Assembly: GCA_020432595.1 (NCBI GenBank) | Contig: JAGQGA010000426.1 | Coordinates: forward strand, 1-5,111 | Direction: 5' to 3' | DNA: 5,111 bases | Source of the DNA: Anaerolineales bacterium | GTDB taxonomy: Bacteria; Chloroflexota; Anaerolineae; Promineifilales; Promineifilaceae | Shown here: positions 1-5,111 of the stretch, piece after piece | Layout: each line of letters begins with the position of its first letter | Position numbering within the stretch: position 1 is the stretch's first letter | The notes under the pieces: generated by a model | Told to the model about the DNA's origin: nothing | What the model saw: only the letters and a program-made list of their open reading frames with translations | Database searches by the model: none | Program-made: the position numbers and the translations under genes

Positions 1-1
1 G

Positions 2-1012
2 GCTTTGGCCCTGACGTTATCAGCCTGCGGTGGCGGTGATGAACCAGAAGCCGACACAGCTGATGAAACGGCCGATACCGCCGACACAACTGATGAAGAA
101 GAAATGGAAGAAACGGCCGTAGACTGTACCGGCGAAACTGGTGAAACTGAACAAGAAGGCAGCCACCAAACCCCAGACACCTTCTCCGAACCTGAAATTT
201 TTTATCCTGAAACGGATGAAGCCCTTGATAAATTTACGATCAGTTCCGGCGTGGTTAGTATTGAACGGGATGTAAAAGAAATTGCGACGCTGGCGCAAAA
301 AAGTGTGGCGGCAAGGCAACTTGCCCAGCCCGTGGTTTCCATCTTGGATCAGCGGTTGCTCTATTGGCCCATTGGTTCGGCCGGCGTGGCCGACAATGCC
401 GCCGTGACGGAGTGGGGCGAAAACATGACGGTGATGCGGTATGCTGGGGCATTGCTCTGCGGCTACATTGACCGTCCGGGCACCAGTGCCGTCATCACAC
501 TGCTGCGAAGCCTCACCGGGTTGGACGACCCCAAATTTGATTGGAAGACGTTGGGGCAGCGACAGGCCACGCAGGGCGTGACCGATGCCGATATTTTTCA
601 GGAATTGTTACAGCCGGGGGAGCGAAGCAAAATTTTTGTGTATGTGTCGGAGCCTAACCAATCGTTTGCTGAGCAAGACGCGGCGAACGAGGTTTGTTTT
701 TTCTATTTGAATCCAGGGCAAGTGGGTAAAAATATTGCGCGGGTGGATATTCCGCGTTGGGTAGCGGAGGATGAGGGGGCAGTAACGGCCGTTCATAGCC
801 TCATCGTTGACCAGTGTCGCATTTTGGGTGATTATCCCTACGTCATTGCCCGCGCTGATGAAATGGCTGTGGTCGGCCGGCAAGATGCCGCTGAACTCAA
901 CTTCATGATTGACGTGGTCATGGAACGACACGGCATTAGCGAAGCTATAACTTCCAAACAGGGCAGCAAAGAGTTGGCGCGTGGTGGTCGCACTCGTCAC
1001 GAAGGAATATGA
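2..1012 (+). CDS. nurA: NurA-like nuclease domain protein with lipoprotein-like N-terminus, 5' partial
   Basis: NurA is the nuclease partner of the HerA translocase. The frame is open to the left edge. A TTG at 5 is the first possible start, but the preceding Ala codon and hydrophobic ALALTLSAC suggest a truncated signal peptide, with the lipobox Cys at residue 8 (counting from the TTG). An acidic Asp/Thr/Glu linker runs to about residue 50. From about residue 52 the protein resembles NurA: an ERDVKE segment (residues 87–92), SILDQRLLYWPIG with Asp115, a PGERSKIF stretch, VCFFYLN, RVDIPRWVAED, then DYPYVIARADEMAVV (from residue 276) and a Lys-rich SKQGSKEL near the end. The usual N-terminal DGS acidic motif of NurA is absent, and the His commonly found in the C-terminal 'AH' motif is Asp285. 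It lies 24 bases upstream of the methyltransferase, and herA lies further downstream. The nuclease family call rests on recalled family patterns. The N-terminal fusion could be natural, a rearrangement, or an assembly chimera with a true lipoprotein gene. Confidence 0.72.
   Translation, partial: ALALTLSACGGGDEPEADTADETADTADTTDEEEMEETAVDCTGETGETEQEGSHQTPDTFSEPEIFYPETDEALDKFTISSGVVSIERDVKEIATLAQKSVAARQLAQPVVSILDQRLLYWPIGSAGVADNAAVTEWGENMTVMRYAGALLCGYIDRPGTSAVITLLRSLTGLDDPKFDWKTLGQRQATQGVTDADIFQELLQPGERSKIFVYVSEPNQSFAEQDAANEVCFFYLNPGQVGKNIARVDIPRWVAEDEGAVTAVHSLIVDQCRILGDYPYVIARADEMAVVGRQDAAELNFMIDVVMERHGISEAITSKQGSKELARGGRTRHEGI
50..97 (+). repeat. Imperfect direct repeat in the acidic linker
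   Basis: An 18-base unit, GCCGACACAGCTGATGAA (50–67), recurs at 80–97 with one mismatch, giving a 30-base period. It encodes ADTADE and ADTTDE. Such repeats are common in the Asp/Thr/Glu-rich spacers after lipoprotein signal peptides. They are also plausible sites for slippage, recombination or misassembly. Confidence 0.7.
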
Positions 1013-1026
1013 TAGAATGCACCCAC

Positions 1027-1032
1027 AGGAGA
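1027..1032 (+). promoter_or_regulatory. Ribosome binding site of the methyltransferase gene
   Basis: AGGAGA sits four bases before the ATG at 1037. It is the clearest Shine–Dalgarno-like site in the window and supports that start. The resulting protein begins MTNKKIAFGWYGGK, which places the AdoMet-binding motif where D12 methyltransferases normally have it. Confidence 0.6.
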
Positions 1033-1036
1033 CCTC

Positions 1037-1951
1037 ATGACAAATAAAAAGATCGCATTTGGTTGGTATGGAGGGAAGTATAGCCATTTAGATTGGCTAT
1101 TGCCCTTATTACCAGAAGCAACTCATTATTGTGAACCATTCGGTGGCTCAGCTGCTGTTTTAATAAATAGACAGCCATCTCCTGTTGAAACATATAATGA
1201 TATTGATGGGGAGGCTGTTAATTTTTTCCGTGTCCTTCGTGTACAAAAAGAGGCTTTGGTAGAGGCCATTGGGTTGACACCTTTCTCCAGAGAAGAGTTT
1301 CGCAATGCCATTAACGACACTCCTAACTCTCTCTCCGATTTAGAACGTGCACGTCGTTTTTTTATAAGGGCTCGTCAGGTACGCACTGGCTTGGCGCAGT
1401 CTGCAAGCGAAGGCCGCTGGGCACATTGTAAATTGACCAGCCGCGCCGGGATGGCTGGTGCCGTTTCTCGGTGGTTGGGGAGCGTTGAAGGATTAGCTGA
1501 GGTTGCCCAACGTTTGTTACGTGTCCAGATTGAAAATGATTCAGCTATTCAAATTATTAAACGATATGATAGCGAAGAAACTTTGTTTTATTGTGATCCA
1601 CCCTATGTCCATGAATCACGTTCAGATACAAATGCGTATGCTTATGAGATGAGCGATGATGAGCATCGAGAATTAGCCGATGTCTTGCATGGCACTAAAG
1701 GCAAGGTGGCTGTTTCCGGTTATCGCTGCCCTCTTATGGATGAGCTATATGGGGATTGGAATAGGGTCGAGGCTCCTGCTCGCAAAGCGCATTCAACTAA
1801 TACCCGTCCCGATAGTTTAAAACAAGACAGGACAGAAGTTCTATGGATGAATTATCCTCTTGAGGAAATTGCGGAAGATCAGGAACAAGAGAAATGCCAG
1901 CCCCAGACGAAATACTTGAGAACGCTTTTCGACGTGCTCGAAACAGTTTGA
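1037..1951 (+). CDS. D12-class DNA adenine-N6 methyltransferase (type II R-M methylase)
   Basis: The enzyme would transfer a methyl group from S-adenosylmethionine to the N6 of an adenine in a specific DNA site, protecting host DNA from the adjacent endonuclease. The 304 residues show the D12 (Dam-like) order: WYGGK at residues 10–14, the AdoMet-binding EPFGGSAAV at 33–41, YNDID at 53–57, a central region probably carrying target recognition, the catalytic FYCDPPY at 184–190, and a terminal RTEVLWMNY around 265–273. Length and motif spacing are normal, so it should be active. The last 58 bases overlap the start of the endonuclease gene, suggesting shared transcription and translational coupling. 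G+C is low: single 60-base lines counted by hand give 37% (1081–1140) and 40% (1141–1200), against about 57–68% in flanking lines, consistent with recent transfer. The recognition sequence cannot be read from the protein. An orphan Dam-type methylase is less likely because a restriction gene follows directly. Confidence 0.93.
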   Translation: MTNKKIAFGWYGGKYSHLDWLLPLLPEATHYCEPFGGSAAVLINRQPSPVETYNDIDGEAVNFFRVLRVQKEALVEAIGLTPFSREEFRNAINDTPNSLSDLERARRFFIRARQVRTGLAQSASEGRWAHCKLTSRAGMAGAVSRWLGSVEGLAEVAQRLLRVQIENDSAIQIIKRYDSEETLFYCDPPYVHESRSDTNAYAYEMSDDEHRELADVLHGTKGKVAVSGYRCPLMDELYGDWNRVEAPARKAHSTNTRPDSLKQDRTEVLWMNYPLEEIAEDQEQEKCQPQTKYLRTLFDVLETV

Positions 1952-3030
1952 AGAAGCCGTTGATCAGCAATCAACAGATTCTAAATCGGGTTAGTTATGT
2001 TGCCCGTAATTTAAGCAACCGGGCTGGCGCACGCATGCTGATAAGCTGTGCGCTGGCGAAAATTCATCGGCCAGATGTTGATATTCGCAAACCCTACACA
2101 GAAATAGGTGATCTTGATTCCTTTTCTGGCCGTGCTGAATATGATGAAAAATATGTTTGGCCTTTTGCCGTTAAATATCAGCTACCAGTTAATGCCACAA
2201 CAGCATTCCTAACCCCTGGTTTTCGCACCATCAATGTGCCGCTTGCGTTGCCGCTTGCTATTAGTGGTCGTCCCAAGCAGATGTATATTGATACAATCCA
2301 GTTGCTAGACGACGTGTATCAAGAAAAGATAACAGCTGATTTGCTGCTTGAAGAAACCATTCGGCAGTTACTTTTGCTAAAACAAGAGCAAGAAGAGCGC
2401 ATGGTGCAGCTTGTGCAGGCGTTGCAGACAACGACCCATGGTGTTCCGCTTTCGGTAGAGGAAATCGTTCAATTAATTACGCAACATTTATCTAGCCCTA
2501 AAACGAGTCGCTTGCCCGTTTTGCTTGTTGCTGCTGCTTATCAGGTTGCCGGGAATCAATTGGGAGAGACTATACGACCGTTGTATCCACATAATGCGGC
2601 GGATGAACAAACTGGTGCTATGGGCGATATTGAAATAATGCTCATGGAGGAAAACAGGCTAGTGACTTGCTATGAGATGAAAGCAAGAGCAATCACAATA
2701 GGAGATGTTGAGATCGCTTTGCAAAAGATTGCTCGTGCTGGTACACAGGTTGATAGTTACATTTTTATTACGACAGCCTCTATTGATGAAGACGTGATTG
2801 AGTACGCAAAAACCCTTTACCGCGAAACCAATGGCATTGAGTTTGCCATTTTTGATTGCATTGGCTTTTTGCGGCACTTTTTGCATCTTTTTCATCGGGT
2901 GCGGCAGGATTTCTTGGAAGCTTACCAATCACTTTTGCTGGCCGAACCAGAAAGTGCCGTGAGCCAGCCGGTGAAAGAGTTGTTCTTAACGTTAAGAAGG
3001 GTCGCAGAGTTTGACAGGAGCGATGAATAG
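1894..3030 (+). CDS. SacI-family type II restriction endonuclease
   Basis: This gene probably encodes the nuclease that cuts DNA unmethylated at the site of its partner methylase. The 378-residue protein matches the SacI restriction endonuclease family as I recall it. Conserved-looking blocks are YVARNLSNRAG (residues 35–45) followed by KIHRPDVDIRKPYTEIG, DSFSGRAEYDE, the AFLTPGFR block, SSPKTSRLPVLLVAAAYQ, and HNAADEQTGAMGDIEI. A PD-(D/E)XK-type active site is visible as Asp245 (in GDIEI), then 15 residues, then Glu261-Met-Lys263 (in YEMK). A hydrophobic C-terminal block follows (FDCIGFLRHFLHLFH). The ATG at 1894 is favoured because the next in-frame Met lies after the first conserved block. 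AGGA at 1881–1884 is a fair ribosome binding site. The gene overlaps the methylase by 58 bases in another frame. Base composition is low in G+C like the methylase (43% at 2341–2400). The prototype SacI cuts GAGCTC, but this enzyme's specificity is not shown by the sequence. Confidence 0.85.
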   Translation: MPAPDEILENAFRRARNSLKKPLISNQQILNRVSYVARNLSNRAGARMLISCALAKIHRPDVDIRKPYTEIGDLDSFSGRAEYDEKYVWPFAVKYQLPVNATTAFLTPGFRTINVPLALPLAISGRPKQMYIDTIQLLDDVYQEKITADLLLEETIRQLLLLKQEQEERMVQLVQALQTTTHGVPLSVEEIVQLITQHLSSPKTSRLPVLLVAAAYQVAGNQLGETIRPLYPHNAADEQTGAMGDIEIMLMEENRLVTCYEMKARAITIGDVEIALQKIARAGTQVDSYIFITTASIDEDVIEYAKTLYRETNGIEFAIFDCIGFLRHFLHLFHRVRQDFLEAYQSLLLAEPESAVSQPVKELFLTLRRVAEFDRSDE

Positions 3031-3039
3031 GCCAAGATT

Positions 3040-3675
3040 ATGCAAATGATGAACCAACACATCGGCCGTATTTTGCGGGCATCAACAACGGGGTTTGCCG
3101 TGGGTTGCCGCGTGGGGCAATTGAGCATTCCCGCCTTTGGCGGGCTGGTGCGAGCCAAGCCGGTGGATGACCGCGAAGCGATTTACGGCCTCATCTACAA
3201 TATGAGCATTGACGACGACCCGCTGGTGCGGCGGCTGGTGCTGGCGGAAAATCCGGCTCCGTCGGTGATTGAAGACCAGCGCAACAACCGGCTGCTGCCC
3301 ATTGAGATGAGCGTTTTGGCAGTTGGCTATGAGTTGGATGGTGTGATTAAGCATGGTTTGCCGCCGCGCCCACCGCTCAACCTCGACCCGGTAGAATTGG
3401 TGACAGTTGCCAGCGACGTGCGTGGCTTTACGGAATCGCTGGGGTATTTGCGCCTTATTCTTCGCGCTGTTGGCAGCCCGGTTCCGGTAGATCAACTGTT
3501 GGTGGCACATATTGCTTCCGCTTATCAACTGCGCGGCAATGACCAGGCGTGGGCACTGGGCGTTGTCCACGAGCTGATTGAACTGCTGCGGAGCAATTAT
3601 GATGTGCTGATTCCGACGCTGGAAGCGTTGAGTGATGCGATAGAGATCGGAGATCAGAGATTGGAGATTGGGTAG
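3040..3675 (+). CDS. Small HAS-barrel-like protein next to HerA, function unknown
   Basis: A 211-residue protein with no recognisable catalytic motif, signal peptide or membrane segment. The N-terminus (about residues 5–70, IGRILRASTTGFAVGC onward, through YGLIYNMSIDDD) resembles the HAS barrel that opens HerA proteins; compare IGYIVGGG and YYGLVTDL in the neighbouring HerA. The remainder holds LPIEMSVLAVGYE, a proline-rich GLPPRPPLNLDP, a VRGFTESLGYLRLILR segment and a mostly helical C-terminus. I recall similar small genes next to herA-type ATPases in cyanobacteria and Chloroflexota, with no known function. A role as an adaptor or accessory subunit of HerA–NurA is inference. Starts at 3040, 3046 and 3049 are all possible; none has a well-spaced ribosome binding site, and 3046 or 3049 would still keep the barrel whole. 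The gene begins nine bases after the endonuclease stop codon. The last ten residues are encoded by tandem heptamers and are probably not part of the fold. G+C is again high (57% at 3181–3240). Confidence 0.8.
   Translation: MQMMNQHIGRILRASTTGFAVGCRVGQLSIPAFGGLVRAKPVDDREAIYGLIYNMSIDDDPLVRRLVLAENPAPSVIEDQRNNRLLPIEMSVLAVGYELDGVIKHGLPPRPPLNLDPVELVTVASDVRGFTESLGYLRLILRAVGSPVPVDQLLVAHIASAYQLRGNDQAWALGVVHELIELLRSNYDVLIPTLEALSDAIEIGDQRLEIG
3643..3670 (+). repeat. Four tandem GAGAT(C/T)(G/A) heptamers
   Basis: The units GAGATCG, GAGATCA, GAGATTG and GAGATTG follow each other without gaps. They overrun the 3' end of the HAS-like gene, encoding residues 202–211 and stopping two bases before the TAG. 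I recall similar heptamer runs between genes in Chloroflexota genomes, so this looks like an intergenic repeat that has extended the reading frame. Confidence 0.8.
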
Positions 3676-3702
3676 TTGGTGAATCGTCAATCTCTAACTC
3701 TC
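3650..3702 (+). repeat. Imperfect inverted repeat between the HAS-like gene and herA
   Basis: AGAGATTG (3656–3663) is the exact inverse of CAATCTCT (3688–3695). Outside it, GAGA (3650–3653) can pair with TCTC (3699–3702) across a small internal loop. The loop is about 24 bases and spans the stop codon. The structure ends 15 bases before the herA start. No T-run follows, so a Rho-independent terminator is unlikely. It could modulate herA translation, protect the RNA, or simply be two oppositely oriented copies of the heptamer repeat. Confidence 0.5.
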
Positions 3703-3717
3703 TTATAACGAGCAAAT

Positions 3718-5111
3718 ATGAACAACGAACCAATCGGCTATATTGTGGGGGGTGGCTTAAAAGAAGGGTTTCGGATTCGGCTGACGGTGCCGGCCGACCG
3801 GGTGCAGGAGGGGAGCTTTGTGGTGTGTGAAAACGGCCGTTTTCGCTACTACGGCCTCGTCACCGACCTGCAACTGGGAGCCACCGACCCCCGCTTTGCC
3901 GACGAAAAGACCGACCGTCTCCAGCCCATTATCCAACAAGCCCTGCTGGGCAAAACCCTCTACACCACCCTCAACATGTACCCCACCCTCATGCTTGATC
4001 GTGGGCCAGAACCCGGCACCCGCGACCGGCTGGAATGGGAACAGCGTGTGGATCGTGGCGAAGAAAACCCCGGCCCCCGCCCCGTCAAAACTGTCCCCGC
4101 CCACCATGCCGATGTGCGCCAGGCGGACGAAGCCGACGTGGCGCAAATTTTTGGCGAAGACGGCAAGGGGATGTTTGTCGTCGGCCACACCATTGAGCAA
4201 GGGTATCCCGTGCGGCTGGATTTGAACAAATTTGTCAAACGCTCCAGCGGCATTTTTGGCGCAACTGGTACCGGCAAAAGCTTTCTAACGCGCATGGTGC
4301 TGGCCGGATTGATGCGTGAAGATGTAGCCGCTGCGCTGGTGTTTGACATGCACAATGAATATGCCTACGACGATTTGGATTCCGACAAGGGGCAGGCGGT
4401 GCGGGGGCTAAAATCGCTGTTTGGGCAAAAGGTGCAGGTGGCGGCGTTGGGAGCCGGGGCGCGAGTGCGCGGCCATGCGCCTGATTTCACGCTGGAACTG
4501 GGACTGAAAGATTTTACGACGGGCGACATCAATTTGCTGTCGGAGGCGCTGAATCTGACCGATACGGCGGCGGTGACGCTTAATGCGCTGGAGCGGGGGT
4601 TTGGCAACGATTGGTTTCGTGAATTTATGCAGTTGGAACCGGGGGCGATGGATTATGATCCAGAAAGCGGCAAGAGCTTCCCAGCCGACCATTCGGTGGC
4701 GATGTGGGCGCGGAACAACAATGTGCACGAGAAGGCAGCGGAGGCACTGCACCGCAAGCTGGCACTGATTTATGACAAGCCATATGTGGTGGAAAAGCCG
4801 GCCGGAGACCCCGTGCAGGCCATTGTAGATAAGCTGGAAAACGGCCGGCATGTCATCCTCGGCTTTGGTGAATACGACAACGATCTGGATTATCTACTAG
4901 TGTCGAATATCCTCACGCGGCGGTTGCGGCAGCATTGGGTGCGCCGCACCGAACAGCATAAAACAGCCGGAGCCGCGCCACCTGTACCGCTGCTCATCGC
5001 CATTGAAGAAGCCCACAAATTGCTCAACCCCCATTTGGCTGGGCAAACGGCGTTTGGCACTATCGCTCGGGAGCTGCGGAAATATTTTGTGACGCTGTTG
5101 GTGGTGGATCA
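3718..5111 (+). CDS. herA: HerA-type DNA-translocating ATPase, 3' partial
   Basis: HerA is a FtsK/VirB4-like hexameric ATPase that moves along duplex DNA and feeds ends to the NurA nuclease. The frame stays open for 464 codons to the right edge; the C-terminus is missing. Residues ~5–60 form the HAS barrel (IGYIVGGGLKEGFRIRL, then RFRYYGLVTDLQLG). The ATPase core has Walker A GATGTGKS (residues 181–188, Lys187), VFDMHNEY at 208–215 (the HerA D-x-H-x-E pattern, here Asp210, His212, Glu214), and Walker B LLIAIEEAH (425–433, Glu430 and Glu431). It then continues into FGTIARELRKYFVTLLVVDQ at the edge, where HerA proteins carry further catalytic residues. All visible ATPase motifs look intact. The ATG at 3718 is chosen because it puts the barrel right at the N-terminus; its ribosome binding site is weak (only a GAG at 3710–3712). 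G+C is high (68% at 4081–4140). The gene is probably transcribed with the upstream HAS-like gene. Confidence 0.93.
   Translation, partial: MNNEPIGYIVGGGLKEGFRIRLTVPADRVQEGSFVVCENGRFRYYGLVTDLQLGATDPRFADEKTDRLQPIIQQALLGKTLYTTLNMYPTLMLDRGPEPGTRDRLEWEQRVDRGEENPGPRPVKTVPAHHADVRQADEADVAQIFGEDGKGMFVVGHTIEQGYPVRLDLNKFVKRSSGIFGATGTGKSFLTRMVLAGLMREDVAAALVFDMHNEYAYDDLDSDKGQAVRGLKSLFGQKVQVAALGAGARVRGHAPDFTLELGLKDFTTGDINLLSEALNLTDTAAVTLNALERGFGNDWFREFMQLEPGAMDYDPESGKSFPADHSVAMWARNNNVHEKAAEALHRKLALIYDKPYVVEKPAGDPVQAIVDKLENGRHVILGFGEYDNDLDYLLVSNILTRRLRQHWVRRTEQHKTAGAAPPVPLLIAIEEAHKLLNPHLAGQTAFGTIARELRKYFVTLLVVD

Noticed and set aside
1008..1013. TATGAT as a -10 box for the R-M genes
   Set aside because: It is 24 bases before the first base of the ATG and close to consensus, but no acceptable -35 lies at normal spacing; the nearest TTG hexamer (974–979) is 28 bases away. 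Left as possible only.
608..1087. Minus-strand frame opposite the nurA 3' end and the methylase start
   Set aside because: It crosses a real gene junction and has no domain-like content.
3023..3049. Eight-codon mini-frame after AGGAG, ending in a TGA that overlaps the ATGs at 3046 and 3049
   Set aside because: The overlap would suit re-initiation, but only two bases separate AGGAG from the ATG, so initiation there is doubtful. It may be chance.
3082..3690. Long minus-strand open frame (202 codons) opposite the HAS-like gene
   Set aside because: It is antisense to a gene with family-like features, has a low-complexity His/Gln/Arg-rich translation and no recognisable domain, and includes the heptamer repeat at its start.
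3650..3702. Rho-independent terminator before herA
   Set aside because: The stem is interrupted, not G+C-rich, has a 24-base loop, and lacks a following T-run.
3704..3709. TATAAC as a -10 box for herA
   Set aside because: It would leave almost no leader before the ATG at 3718, and no -35 fits; TTGGTG at 3676–3681 is 22 bases away.
3830..3843. AAAACGGCCGTTTT as an operator
   Set aside because: It lies within herA coding sequence and is one of ten copies of the CGGCCG palindrome, so it is better treated as part of that dispersed motif.
3818..4225. Plus-strand frame of 135 codons inside herA
   Set aside because: The translation is Pro/Thr/Ser-rich, a typical off-frame reading of G+C-rich DNA. 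The HerA frame through the same bases is clearly the real one.
1..5111. CRISPR arrays, tRNA or rRNA genes, insertion-sequence transposases
   Set aside because: I looked for spaced direct repeats, RNA-gene signatures and transposase motifs on both strands and saw none.

Overview
The window is bacterial. It reads as a piece of a HerA–NurA DNA-processing locus with a type II restriction–modification (R-M) pair set in the middle. All five supported genes lie on the + strand, tightly packed. The best guess at a host is a member of the Chloroflexota (Anaerolineae-like). This rests on the style of the NurA and HerA proteins, a small HAS-barrel-like gene of a kind I recall beside herA in Chloroflexota and cyanobacteria, and GAGATTG-type heptamer repeats of a kind I recall from such genomes. 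It is an inference from memory, not a measured assignment.

Layout. (1) Bases 1–1012 hold the 3' part of a gene that is open at the left edge. Its first ~50 visible residues look like the end of a lipoprotein signal peptide (L-S-A-C) and an acidic Thr/Asp/Glu linker. The rest matches the middle and C-terminal part of a NurA nuclease domain. (2) Bases 1037–3030 hold a D12-class adenine-N6 DNA methyltransferase and, overlapping it by 58 bases, a SacI-family restriction endonuclease with a D…E-x-K active-site pattern. This pair is clearly lower in G+C than its surroundings. It also lacks a CGGCCG palindrome that occurs ten times in the flanks, which points to horizontal acquisition. (3) Bases 3040–3675 hold a 211-residue protein with a probable HAS-barrel-like N-terminus. 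Its 3' end is built from four tandem heptamers, followed by a partial inverted copy. (4) From 3718 to the right edge runs HerA, with a HAS barrel, a Walker A motif (GATGTGKS) and a Walker B motif (IAIEEAH). It is cut off by the window end.

How the parts may work together. HerA is a hexameric DNA-translocating ATPase and NurA is its partner nuclease. In archaea they resect DNA ends, and in bacteria related pairs also act in phage defence. The small HAS-like protein between them is a candidate third component. The R-M pair is a self-contained defence module that may have inserted between nurA and the HAS-like gene, giving a compact stretch in which two kinds of DNA end- or foreign-DNA-processing genes sit together. 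The visible NurA-like gene lacks the usual N-terminal DGS motif, so its activity, or the integrity of the assembly at that point, is in doubt.
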